Origin: Filosporella fistucella
Lineage: Eukaryota; Ascomycota; Leotiomycetes; Helotiales
DNA length: 64,000 bases
NCBI GenBank assembly: GCA_030077755.1
Contig: JAQJZZ010000018.1
Span: 620,001-684,000 of the forward strand
Reading direction: 5' to 3'
Positions within the stretch are counted from its first letter, which is position 1. Each line of letters starts with the position of its first letter. Made by a program: the position numbers and the translations under genes. Below, piece after piece: positions 1-11,436 of the stretch. The notes beneath the pieces are model-generated. The model saw only the letters and a program-made list of their open reading frames with translations, searched no databases and was not told where the DNA came from.

Positions 1-3000
1 CGAACTCGTACATCAGCATAACGAAAAGAACAGAGCCAGCTTTACTCGCTTCCGTAGAAAGTCCTACGGTGTAGTAGAAACAAAAGAAGAATAAGACTGC
101 GCAGACGATCAAGTAAGGCAGTTCGGAAACAATCAAGCCAGTCACAAAAGCGATCCAGCTGTACATCTTGGATTTCTTCTCTCGGGTTTCATAGATGTCC
201 CGCTTCTCGATGAAAAGTGGCTGCAGTTGAGCTTCGATATTGTCAACAATCATTCAGATGTGGAGGTCAGTATATACGCTGGGTGAGGGGGTAAATAAAT
301 ATGGGCGAACGCAAAACGTACCTATAACTCCGGGTGCAACAAAGATGAATTGGAATACGGCGAACAGTCGCAATTGCAAATCTCCGACACTATCTCCAAC
401 ATTCCAGAAGGAAAATCCGGCGAAAAGCCCAATGATGACATGGAGCGAGAATTTATTATTGACGTACTCTGTGTTGCGGTACATAGCAATAGTCATACGC
501 TTTGTCACAATCTTGACTTGATCCCATAGTGGCATAGCGAACTCGTATCCCTCGTCAGTTGTGCGTGGAGGTGAAGACGTAGCTTCGGTGACTATCCGAT
601 CCAGCTCAGACAGCATTTTATCGTGTTCTGGCGATTCAAGCCAAACCCTTTTCCAATCTTTACCGTGGTGGCTCGTAACAACATCAATCACATGCTCAGC
701 TGGATTCGCATCCGGAGGACAAGGGGCACCGTAACGCGCGAAATATTCCTTGATTTGAGCTCCATTGTCGCCAATATCTCCGAAGTAAACCGTATTGCCT
801 CCTTTCGATAGTAGAAGTAAGTTATCAAATTGATAAAACAGTTGAGCACTTGGCTGGTGAATAGTCACCAGAATCGCTTGTCCAGCAGCAGCCAGCTTCT
901 TGAGGAATCGGATGATATTATACGCTGCTTGGCCATCTAGTCCAGAAGTGGGTTCGTCCAGAAAAATAAGAATGCTTGGTTTTGCCACGAGCTCGACTCC
1001 AATGGTCAACCTCTTCCTTTGTTCAATGGTAAGTCCTGCACCACCAGAGGTTCCGATCAGGCAGTTTTCAATATCATGCATCTCCAAAAGGTCCAGGATG
1101 GCGTCGACGTATTTTAATTTCTCTTCTCGCGAGGTTTCGCGAGATTGCCTTAAAAGAGCAGAGAACTCCAAAGCTTCTCTTACCGTTCTAGTCGATTGAG
1201 ATAGTCAGCCTATCGAAAATTGTAGCTGCTAAGCTTGGAGAGAGAGTGCTTACGCCAATGCTTCATGAACGTCCAACTGCTCGCAGTAGCCTGCTGACCG
1301 CTGAAAACTGACCGACAATGGTTTTCCATCCACGAGAACGCTTCCGTGGATAGTACCGTCTACTTTACGCTGAGCTAGAACATCCAGCAGGGTGGTTTTT
1401 CCAGCTCCAGATGATCCCATTAATGCACCCAGCATACCTGGTTTAACCCAGCCATGTACGTTATTGAGTAGCACTCGAGGTCCTTGAGGTGTTTGAACGG
1501 TGTAAGTCAAATTTCTCCACGTGAACACAGACGTGTTCTGGATCAAGTTGCCTTCAATTTTCTCTTCTCCTTCTCGCGGCGGAGTAATTTTGGTGGCGGA
1601 GGAGCTGCTCGATGCACTCAACTTCTCATTCGTAGCCTGTACTTCTTCATCTCTAGGCGCGGCGACCCTTTTCCATTTTTCGCGTGGAACAAGTGATACA
1701 TCGCTTCGCGCTGCGGTTTCCGCCCATCTCGAGGTGAAAAAAATGGTCAAGAAGACGAAGAAAGCCCACCATACCCTATGATAGAACGTCAACTAATGTT
1801 ACTATAGCCATGTTTAGAATGGCCATATCATACCAAACGATCCCAATATTTCTCCACATGTTTGAGTGGCTGTAATTCAGGGAGGATAAGTATTGATCAC
1901 CTGTCACGAATGTAGCTCCTGACTGTGCGCCTCTCACGCCAGTACATGCTTGATTCTCTGTTGACCCGTATCCTGGTCCATTGGGAACAAGGTTTGGGCC
2001 AACACAAGGCAGGATCTTGTCATGGAATTCGTTGGAGAGGAGGGCATTGTACGCATAAGCAAGAGGGTCAATCCAGAATATCCTACTTCAATTAGCGAGC
2101 TTCGAAATTCAGCTCATTGAGATGACAACTTGCCAAACAAACCAAGGGTGCATTTCCGTTTTAGGAATCATATAGCCGCTGTACAGTAACGTCGAACTGA
2201 CAAGAAACCCAGACAATTTGCTGGCAGCATCGAAATTTGGGAACCCTGCACCAACTGCTCTAAAAAGGGCGGTCATCGTCATTGTAGTGGTGAAAATGAT
2301 AAACCAGAATGTGAAAAATGCGGTAGCTGAAGCTGTCAACCCAACCATGAAGTAAAGGATTAGCGAGAATACGGAAACTTGGAAGATATGGATAGGGAAG
2401 TCGGTGATTATCTGAGAGATACAGAAGACTGCTGGGTGATATAATGCAAAGCTTTTGTGTTTGGCAAGAACAGGTCGACCAGTGAACGAATCAGTGACCT
2501 CAGATTGTGACAAGAGAGAGTTGAAGAGCAAGGCAACAAAAATAGCTCCGGACTTGATGAATATGCCAGATGAGTTGTTCGGTGCGTCGTAGAAAAGCGA
2601 GCCTGATGTTAAGGCTTGAATAATGTTCGAGCCCTGCTTGATGAAAAGAACTGACATATCTCCGCGTAGTATCTGATATTGACGTATTGTTGCTGCTTTT
2701 ACTTGTTTGCTGAAGCCAACAGTAACGGGAAATCGCTTCATCAAGAAGCTTGATTGCTTCTCATATTGAATAGCTTGTACAAATTCCTCTGTGTGAGCTT
2801 TTGCTTCTTGGGTTCTTGGATAACCATACTCAGAGGTCATTTCTTTTTTGATACTTGAAGCCTGGTACTCTGCCAAAATGGCATCTCCATTTCTGGGAAA
2901 CTTTGCTTCAAATCCCTTCCGGATACTTCGTTCTGTTGGTACGGTGACACCTAACAAATGATCAGTAAGTCCAGATGCAACCCGAGGGCAAATCCCAACC

Positions 3001-4280
3001 TGTGAGGAAGTCGGCAATATTTGCACCATCTGCACACACGAAACCTAGATCTTCCATGAACGGCTTCGCTTTCTTCAATGGGCCGTAGTAAATCTGTTTG
3101 CCTTCGTCGAGGACCAAGACCTTATCAAACAGATCATATAATCCGTTACCGGCTTGGTAGATAGTAACAATAGTCGCAAGCCCGAATATGGTCGTCATAT
3201 CTCGAAGGGCTTTGATGTATTGAACTAAAGGAAGGGAGTCAGCCACATTTCTCTCAGCACAAACCAAATAAAATACAGATGCACCAAAGCTTGAGCCTTG
3301 ACGCCAGTGGGAATCAAGGGGACAGTAGACTACTATCCGTATAGCAGTTGATAAGCAGAAATAGACTTACGAGCTGTGCTAGCATCGAGTCCTCTTGTCG
3401 GATTATCCCAGCAGTAGATGCTACCACGTGTTGCCATGGTCTCGATGATGCTGACACGTTTTCTTTCTCCGCCAGACACGCCACGAATGAACTCATTGCC
3501 CACCTTGGTATTGAAGGTATGCGCAATTCCAAGTAACTTCAACAAAAAGTCTCGGCTTCCAACACGAGAGTCTTCTGCGGATGTGAAGCCTGGGCCGGTA
3601 GTGTTTGGCGTTTTCATGCGAGTGGCGAAATCAATGGTTTCACCGACGGTAAGAGTTGGATAGAAGAGTTCCTCTTCGGTATTCATCACAATCTGACCTC
3701 GATACTGGGCTGCTTCCTTCGGGCTCAGCGAACCGAAGTTGACCTGTCCATTCAACTCGGCGAAGGCACTTGTGCGATTAGACAGGACCTTGAGAAGGCT
3801 CGTACATCCAGCACCCGGACGTCCCAGCACTAGGAGCATCTCTCCCGGTTTGACACAGCCATGACTTTCCGAGACGATTGTTCGAAGTTCGAGTTTCTTT
3901 GCCGTACGGCGTCCACCCTTAAGCTGTTCCGGTAGAACCTGCGTCATTACATTCTCGTTGAAGCAAGAGTCGGCTCCAACACCTTTGATGGTCAGATCTG
4001 TCCAAGTGACACCAAGCTTCCTCGCTTTTTGGAAGCCGTTCCCAGGAGTGCCGTCTTCTCCTTTTTCTCTAATTGCCTTCACTTCAGGCATTCTGTCCCA
4101 ATTGCCAGCATCTTCATCAGAGGCGTCTTCTTCATCTCCTGGGAAAGGTCCACCTTGTTGTTGAATTTGAGACCTGATGGTGGAGATGCGAGACAGAACC
4201 CTTGTGGCAAGATTTTCGTGGGTAGGTGCCGCTATATCGCTGGCAATGCTGCTCTCTGAATGAGACAACATACTAAACAC
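1..4280 (-). CDS. PDR/ABCG-type ABC efflux transporter (3' end outside window)
   Basis: Full-size pleiotropic-drug-resistance ABC pump of the plasma membrane, ATP-driven export of hydrophobic compounds. Exons read on the minus strand: 4280-3371, 3224-3000, 2950-2134, 2082-1834, 1775-1254, 1187-322, 231-1; about 1,273 residues are present and roughly the last 150-200 (final membrane segments) lie beyond the left edge. The order NBD1-TMD1-NBD2-TMD2 is visible. NBD1 has the fungal degenerate Walker [10 protein letters not shown] (Cys for Lys), signature [10 protein letters not shown] and [13 protein letters not shown]2 has canonical GSSGAGKTT and [10 protein letters not shown] but a degenerate signature [12 protein letters not shown]. 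This asymmetry is usual for the family. The intron at 2083-2133 fits only as a GC-AG intron (donor GCAAGT), restoring [16 protein letters not shown]. The gene is divergent from a Zn2Cys6 regulator, a plausible controller. Exact substrate cannot be inferred. Confidence 0.93.
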
Positions 4281-5439
4281 CCCAGTCTTGAGTCAAATGT
4301 GAGCGAAATATTGAGCCAGAAATGAGCCAGAGTCTATGAGAAGTGTGAAAGGAAAAAGAGGTGGTAGAAAGAACGTATATGTAGGAGAACAGAAGCCAAC
4401 TTTTATTTGCAGGAAAGAAATCTGGACTTCGCACTTTCAAAGTCTTGCTGCGTGTTCCTCAAGAATTAATATGGGGCTCATCAATCTCTAGTCCCTCGCA
4501 ATCAGCGAGCAGCGCACCTTGCTGGACCCCGATCCCATTGTCTTGCTTGGAACTACCAATCTACAGTCCGAAAGACTCGCATTCCATACATGAGGTCAGT
4601 AATCTTACCTACCATAGGTACCTCGACTACCTTGACTACCTGTGGAGCTACTACCCCATGCCCGGACATTTTTTGGCTGGTTCATCCGAATGTGCGAGGT
4701 TGAACTTTAAAATAGAAAAAGGAAACGATCGTCCAAGATTAAATATGATATATGATTACATAAAAGTGCGTGGTAAAATCCTGTACGACTCTGAAACAAT
4801 TTCGTTTACTAATCACGCGGGCCGCCCCATGAGCCATGAGGTAGGTGGTGGTCATCGTAACGTGCGAAGGTACCTCGAGGTAGGTAACTCCTCGCATTAC
4901 CGACCTACAGACCTACCGATAAACGCAACCTCCGGAGTAATACTGTATGCCCCCATTCCACCACCTAACCTCCAGTTCACATGCCAGATAAAGTACCTAA
5001 GCCAAGTTAGGTAAATAGATGCTCGTACTATTTATTGGTGGGAGACGGGACTGATTAGGTACCACCTCCTCGCCAATTCGTAATTACTGATCAGCCCCGG
5101 TCAAGACCAAGGTGTTTAAGTAGGGGCTTAACGAGTAAGTTCAGGCATGTAGTACAGTACTTTAGAAACTCTATGATACCTTCCATACGGCTTAGCATAC
5201 CTCAGAATTGAATCCACTACATTGCCGCCAGAAGTGGAAGAGTCGGCTGGCCAGGTCCAAGTCAATGGAAGTATGATATCTACCTTACCTTTGTTGAAGA
5301 TTCTGATCCAGATCGTCTTTTACTTATACATCCGCAGCTGCCCCAGACATGACACCTTACCTTACCTGTGATACGATTTGCGACCAAATATATGCATAAA
5401 AATTATCTTGCCAGAGCCGACTATTCTGACCACTACATT
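4281..5439. promoter_or_regulatory. Divergent promoter region rich in ACCT/AGGT motifs
   Basis: Intergenic region between the ABC transporter (minus) and the Zn2Cys6 regulator (plus). From about 4605 to 5370 it contains many short copies of TACCT or its complement AGGTA, often paired (for example near 4610-4645, 4840-4885, 4900-4920, 4990-5012, 5055-5070, 5280-5292 and 5350-5370). No convincing gene is present. The clustering suggests binding sites for a regulator, but the same motif is common in some fungal promoters, so this is a weak functional call. Confidence 0.4.
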
Positions 5440-7483
5440 ATGACCATACTGGCATGTACCCCATGCCGCAGCCGCAAGGTGGCGTGCGACCGCCAACTGC
5501 CTTCCTGTACACGCTGCCTCTTCTCTCACAAGACCTGCGAGTATCGTGCGAGGAAATCAGCAAAGCCAGCAGCTCAATCACGGCGGAAGTTGTTCGAGTC
5601 CAGACTGGGTATGTTACTGTCGTCGGGGCGCTCCGCCTGCGTAGAACTCCTGACTGAAGGCTACAGAGAGTCTAGAGACGCGCTTTAGTCAAGAAACGAC
5701 CGTAGCACCGGGCATTGAGGAGACAGACACGCTTAAAAAGGGTTGCATTACAGACGATGGACAAACGGTGGATTGGAGCCACTCCAAGGTCAGAAAACCA
5801 TCCAACTCGGAATGTATGAAATCCGCGTTCATGGACTATATCTCATGAGCCAACGATAACGTTCCTGGATTGATGTAGGGCCCGAGACTCCCTTTGCAAC
5901 AAGATCAAGAGACGAGAGATTCCTTCCAGAAGAACCACTGCAGCGCAAGCTGTGAGTATCTACACCACCAGATCATCCGTTCGTATGCTCATTCAACCTC
6001 ACCCAGGTATGGCCGCTACTTTCAGTATGTTTATCCCACTGCACCCATAATACACCCATCGCGGTTCTTCAACGCCCTAGAAGGCGACCCAACACATGTC
6101 CCTCCTCTTGCTTTAAGATTTGCCATGTGGGCGATGGCTGCTCTTGGAAGTGCGGAACATCAACATTTGGCTGAAAAGCTCTACAATCTGGGCCGTAAAT
6201 ACGCCTACGATCTCGAGATGCAGGTTTGTGATCTAGTGCACCGACAACATATTGCTCTAAAGTTCACTGAAAATATCTAGAGCGAACCCAAAAAATTGGT
6301 ACTCTCTCATGCTCAATGTTGGTTTCTTCTGGGTTTGTATGAGGCGACGCTGGCTTATCATACGCAAGCATTCATGAGCGTTGGTAGATGCGTAAGGCTA
6401 GTGCAAATGATGTCTTTGCACCTGCTTGATGATCCTAACGAAGAGAACCACGTTTTAAAAAAGAGCGATTGGACAGAGACTGAGGAGCGACGAAGAGTTT
6501 TCTGGGGTGCGTACCTTGGAGACAGATGGGCAAGCTCCTTGAGTGGACATCCACTCATGATCCGAGATACTGAAGTAAGTCCATCATCTTGTGCATCTTG
6601 TGCATCTCGAGGCCTACTAAGTCTGTTGTGCTCATCCTAGATAAGTACGAACCTCCCATCATCCGAAACGTCTTTCCGGACTGAGATCGAAGAAATTGGA
6701 ATATCTGTGAGACAGGCCGGTGGTCCTGATAACATTACGTCTCTATCCCCATTTGCCGCTTCTGTCTTCACCACAACGCTCCTTGGCCGCTGCCTCGACC
6801 ACATTTTTGCCTACGAGCACGATGATCCATCCAAGGGCTACGGTAACTATTGGATCTCACATCAAGAGCTCGATACCTCGATCAGTCATACCTTCATGAA
6901 CCTTCCTACACAATTACGAGTTTCCGCAAAGGAGCAGAACGTGCAAGTAGTGCTCTCTCAATTCAATCTCCACGTTGCTATCATTCTCTTACACCAAACG
7001 GCCATCAAAGCAGCTACGAACGAAAAGGTGCATCATTTCATACGGCAGAACAACTTCCAACGATGTCTCATAAGCGCGATAGAGATAAAAAAAATCGTGT
7101 ACTCGGTCAAAGACTTGAAGATGCTCGCTGTGAGTGTTCTATCTCCTCTACAACTGCTTACGGAGGTAAGGCTTATTTTTGTTCAGGACAATATGTGGTT
7201 AGCATTCAGCATATACAAGGCAGCTGGGGTATTTATAGAGGACATGCTGAAATCGGATACGTCTCCTACAAGCGCAGTAGACCTTGGACTCCTTCTTATC
7301 GCACTGAAAGAGCTCAACGCAGATCAGAGCTACGTGTGCTTCTTTGCAAAAAGAATCGAATCTGAAATCTCGAGGACAGGTATAGCTTGTTACATTCCGA
7401 CTTATATAAGACATATAGTCAGTGTCGATATATCTCAAGGCAAGTTAAAGACAGAATGTAATACTACAGGAGTAGATTATTAG
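5440..7483 (+). CDS. Zn2Cys6 fungal transcription factor
   Basis: Nuclear binuclear-zinc-cluster regulator. Splicing exons 5440-5608, 5667-5813, 5879-5951, 6007-6223, 6281-6574, 6641-7129 and 7187-7483 gives an uninterrupted 561-residue protein with every junction in phase. The zinc cluster is at the extreme N-terminus, CTPCRSRKVACDRQLPSCTR followed by C-x6-C spacing (C-x2-C-x6-C-x6-C-x2-C-x6-C). The middle carries the fungal-specific regulatory domain (around YFQYVYPTAPIIHPSRFF and the RRRVFWGAYLGDRWAS segment). I chose the ATG at 5440, directly before the cluster; an in-frame ATG at 5368 would add 24 residues. The last intron (7130-7186) is 57 nt with no stop, so its retention would keep the frame. 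Intron 4 contains a short TGCATCT repeat. Divergent from a PDR transporter, which may be its target (inference). Confidence 0.88.
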
Positions 7484-8204
7484 AAACATCAACAAGTATA
7501 GATTTGTCTCAAGATCAATAAAAAAAAATCCGAAGAATTTGAATTTGAAATGTTTCAAAAACAGAATACTATTTCGTCACGTTTGTGAGCGAGGAGAGTA
7601 TGAAGGCGCTCCAGCGTGGACAGCTATACAGCTGCTTGATTTTGTGCATACCTGCCCATGCATTTAATGCATTTTATCTATTTCCCTCCAGCGTCCACTC
7701 AGAGCGAAAGGAATTTTTGACGGGAAAATCAAGCTCAATCCACCTCATTGTGGGCTCTTCTCATCTGCGACACTATGATCAGAAGTAAGTCCAGTCCTCT
7801 TGTCATTAATGATGGAGTCAGTCTCTACAAAGTAAACAATGGAATACTGCGCCAAGTTGAGCTTGAAACCATGGAAGCTGCTGCTTTGAACTTTCGACTT
7901 ACTAAATATACTCTTTCGAGCCTAGGGGGTCTTTTGTCGCCTTGGCATCCCACTACCTACCTACCTTAACCTGACTCGTGTCTCGTTACAAATTGCAAAT
8001 TGCAAATTACAAATCACAAATCCTCAGGACTGGCTACTCCATTTGAACTAATTCTTCCCCTGGTAGCTTGCCCGCATCATCTGAATCTGATATAAGTTTC
8101 TCTTTTATCCCAACTATTCATCCCTTACCTTACTTAAACACAACCTTTAGCATATTTATCCCATACTGTTCTCTACCATATCCATTCCTCGAATCGACAA
8201 TTCA
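7484..8204. other. Intergenic; short CAAAT-type tandem repeat at 7988-8022
   Basis: No gene recognised. A stretch at 7988-8022 consists of about five degenerate copies of a 7-8 bp unit resembling ACAAATT. TACCTACC-type motifs recur at 7955-7975 and 8120-8135 just upstream of the next gene. Short open frames here have no recognisable features. Confidence 0.5.
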
Positions 8205-8609
8205 ATGGCATTCCCCAATCGCCTCCTTACGCACTCAACATGGCGCTTCGTCGGGCTTGGCCTCACAACCACCGTCTTCGCCCTGGGAGCTTTGGCTATA
8301 GTTTCGCCAGCTGTTGCTGCAGAATCTCTCGGAGTCATCCCTACCACGCCTGAAGGCCATGAAGTAGCCGGTAAAGGAATGATATTCCTCGGCGTACGTG
8401 ATCTGGCTGCTGCGGGAGCCCTCTATTGGTACTATTTCGAAGGAAAGCAGAGGGAGATGGGAGTTTTGACTTTGGCATGGACTCTCGTATGTGTGGTTGA
8501 TACATGGGTTGCGACACAGGGGCCGAAAGGGTGGGATACTGGGATCTGGACGCTCTGTGGTGGGGCAGCAGTGGTTATGTTTGTAGGAATGGGGCTGGTG
8601 CAGTCGTGA
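8205..8609 (+). CDS. Small DUF4267-like integral membrane protein
   Basis: Single-exon gene of 134 residues with about four hydrophobic segments: roughly residues 13-38 (VGLGLTTTVFALGALAIVSP), 55-75, 82-100 and 112-132. The pattern of Gly/Ala-rich helices with the charged loop RDLAAAGALYWYYFEGKQRE between helices 2 and 3 resembles the fungal DUF4267 family, whose biochemical role is unknown. No intron signals are needed. The gene stands alone, with intergenic DNA on both sides, and nothing in the sequence points to a substrate or pathway. Family assignment is by memory of the pattern, so moderate. Confidence 0.72.
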   Translation: MAFPNRLLTHSTWRFVGLGLTTTVFALGALAIVSPAVAAESLGVIPTTPEGHEVAGKGMIFLGVRDLAAAGALYWYYFEGKQREMGVLTLAWTLVCVVDTWVATQGPKGWDTGIWTLCGGAAVVMFVGMGLVQS

Positions 8610-9385
8610 AGGCTGCAAGTAACGGATCAGGATCAAATAAGTGATCTTAGAATCTAAGAGGACGAAAGAAGCAAGGTGGGGATTCTTTTTTCAGAAAAGG
8701 TGCATGGCTATCAAAGTAGTTTATGCTTGTATTGTTGGGCTGAGGCTATTTTTGCAACTATTAAAACCCGGAGACTACGGTTCTCTACGTTCGGAAAGTA
8801 TTCTTAAGAGATTTATCCAAAGGTAGGCAGTAGCAGGTACATCGTCTTCGCTTCTATTGCATGAGGGTTGTTGGTAACAAAATAGCGAAAGTGAAAGGTT
8901 GAAGAGTTTGAAAACGCACTATTAGTGGCCAAGTCCATGTATAGTAGATCGATAGATCTCGGAACAGAGTGTCGGTTATGTGTCCGTTTCAACACACCAT
9001 AGCCTTTCATGAAAACCAGAAACTCACGATAGCACACGGTATAGTTGATCGGAGTTACCGTTGGATTACAAACGTTCAATTCACGGGTCAATGCTAAAGA
9101 TTTTCCATTCCACTAGCTATTCCTGCCTATGTAAGACTTCTGGGCTGCCAAGACACTACAGTAATATCGTCTAAGATTTATATTTAAACTGTTTGTAATC
9201 ATGCTCAACGGACTTTACCAAGAGTTGGTCTTTCAGCTGGACGTCGTCATGGTAGAAGTGAACTCTGAAGCGGAAGATCCGTTTGCTGTAGTGGGAAAGG
9301 AGGAGAAGCCAAGGGTATCTCGAGTTGTATCTTCTTGACATTTCTGCTTAAACACCAGTTCATTATCGCGAGCAAAGTTACAAAC
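8610..9385. other. Intergenic, no gene recognised
   Basis: I see no recognisable coding sequence, repeat or RNA gene. The short frames at 8641-8826 (+) and 8813-9091 (-) lack motifs and overlap each other. Confidence 0.5.
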
Positions 9386-10410
9386 ATGCCACTTCTAGTT
9401 GTATTTGCTAGTGCCTCTGGAAGATTCGGTCGATGTTTCGTGCAGGAACTTCTGAAGAAGCCTGACGTCTTGATACGAGGCCTTGTCAGCGACAGGTCTA
9501 AGGCCGCTGCTGCAATTCGATCGTCACCTATCTTTGAGCTCCTAGAAGGAGATGTTACCGACAGTGATACACTTCGTCAACTCTTCAAAAGAGCAGACGT
9601 TTTCATATCAGCGCTTATGGGCAGTGACTCATTCATGTTCGAAGTGGAAAAGCAATTGATTGATCTTTCTGAGGAGGCGAAAGTTCCGCGTTTCATAGCA
9701 AGTGACTACACGCTCGACTACACCAAACTAGAGTATGGCCAACTTCCTTCTAAAGACCCAATGAAAAAGATATACGGATACTTACATACAGAGCAATATT
9801 ATCAAAGGCGTACATGTCTTGATTGGCGCTTTTCTGGATACTTTCTGGATACAGTGGTTTGGAAATCATAATTATGAAAACCTCTCGCAGCCTCGCTCTG
9901 AGGTCACTAGTCATGAAAATCTAGCGGACTTTATTGTAGAGGTTGCGCTTAACAAAAATATAACTGGTATCCAAAAAATATAGGTGCCTGATTTGCTTCA
10001 TAAGTCTCAGCTGTAATGTAGAGACTGACTAACTGCAGTCGTTGGGGGTACAACCATTCGAGGTATCGCAGGAATTTTCGAAGAGGCTAGCGGCCATAAA
10101 CTTTCACACAAGCAGCTTGGCTCCCCCGGCAACCCCAAGGCAGCCATAGATTCAACTAAGAGCGACGAAGAACTTATGACTTGGCTCCCATTGTTAGTTC
10201 CATTCTTTTTAATCTCCCTTCAGTGCAACATTGCCCGCAGAATCACCTATCATAAGTTTTACCAATAGTATTGCTCAAAATGGTCAGACTCACGCCGTTC
10301 CTAGTGATTTAATGTCATATCCGCCGCTTAGACATAGAGGTGTGAAAGATTACCTGCAAAATCATTCTGAGGAGACTCTTGCAACTGCTACTCTCGTCGT
10401 GGGGGACTAA
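9386..10410 (+). pseudogene. NmrA-like / isoflavone-reductase-like NAD(P)-binding protein, frameshifted
   Basis: Reads as an atypical short-chain dehydrogenase of the NmrA/PCBER group, scattered over all three frames. It starts MPLLVVFASASGRFGRCF (Rossmann fold, first Gly of the GxxGxxG replaced by Ser) and runs open to about 9810. There the frame must shift (one extra T) to continue IIKGVHVLIGAFLDT. An 11-bp direct duplication (TTTCTGGATAC twice, about 9834-9856) breaks it again. The next block ends NLADFIVEVALNKN; a short A-run then loses frame before VVGGTTIRGIAGIFEEASG (from about 10038), and another slip near 10270 precedes SIAQNGQTHAVPSDLM and the final stop at 10408-10410. Lesions are indels, not RIP-type transitions. 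At least four frame disruptions make a functional product unlikely; one or two could in principle hide unusual introns. Confidence 0.82.
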
Positions 10411-11436
10411 AACTTAAAACATGACATATGTTGTGTTTTCAATATGAGTGGGTCGTGTCTCAAGTTTTAGGAGTGTGTAGTAAGATGAATAAAGTTGATG
10501 TTAAGTGTACTAGTTGATTAAACATGTCTTTCGAGTTACTGCCTGCCCTGATTTTTGTGTTAACGTTTAGTGTTCTGGGCCCGCGTGATTCAAGCCTATG
10601 TATTTCTTTTGAGTTCACTGATGACACGGGCCTGCTACATTCTTTCTCCAAGGGCAAACTTCCGTTGACATTGGGATTACAGCGGAACTTTGGTTGCATA
10701 GGTAGCCGCGGCCCCATGTCCTATCTTGGGATTTTCAGGTCCCTGAGAAAGCCAGTATGCTTGAATTCCAAGACTAATGAAAAACCTAGGAAATAATTTA
10801 AAAAGAAGATATATTTATTTATTCAAGCTAAGAATAATATAAATTAAATAGTAATAAAGATTAAGTAATATTATTTAAAGAACCAGGTCGTTTGATGGTA
10901 GCGCTCAGATATCAGGTGACGTATAACGTGACCCGGCTTAGATGCTTAGGAACCGAGATCACCTGACCAGATGGCACAGGAGTTCCAATTCGTGTAAACA
11001 ACACCGAGCCCGATTACTCCTTTTCTACCACCAGCCAGCTGGCCAGTCCTTATTACAGTAGACTAGTAGCCGAGAGGGAAATCCACCCTCTTTTAGCCCT
11101 TATTCAATAAATCATCCTTGAATTTATTCAAAGCAGACCTCAACCTTTCACATAAAATATCGTGTAAATTCGCGTCGTAGAGTGAGTAAAAATCGATAAA
11201 CTCCAAAAAAAAAAAAGCCCCGCAAGACATCCCGCCAAGGACGCGCCATAATCCTGCAACCACTGTAAACAGATCCTAAAACACACGCGCAAAGTAGTAG
11301 GGCAAAAAGTAGTAATATTGTTCAAGGCATTGTTGGCTAGCTAAGGTAAAAAGGAGGAATGGTGAAAATTGAGGATATATCTGTCTAGCCGAGACCCTCA
11401 TGTGATCACACATGACGCAATTTCATAAACACAATT
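10411..11436. other. Intergenic with possible solo-LTR relic at about 10880-11110
   Basis: An AT-rich patch at 10796-10875 is followed by a more GC-balanced, structured segment (10880-11110) with inverted CAGGTGA (10913-10919) and TCACCTG (10959-10965) elements and an AATAAA-bearing end near 11104. This resembles the look of a fungal LTR, but I find no partner LTR, target duplication or internal domain here. A 12-nt A-run is at about 11205. The open frames in the region have no motifs. Confidence 0.3.

Noticed and set aside
4445..5014. 189-residue open frame in the ABC/regulator intergenic region
   Set aside because: No motif or conserved pattern; it runs through the ACCT/AGGT motif array and has ordinary non-coding composition.
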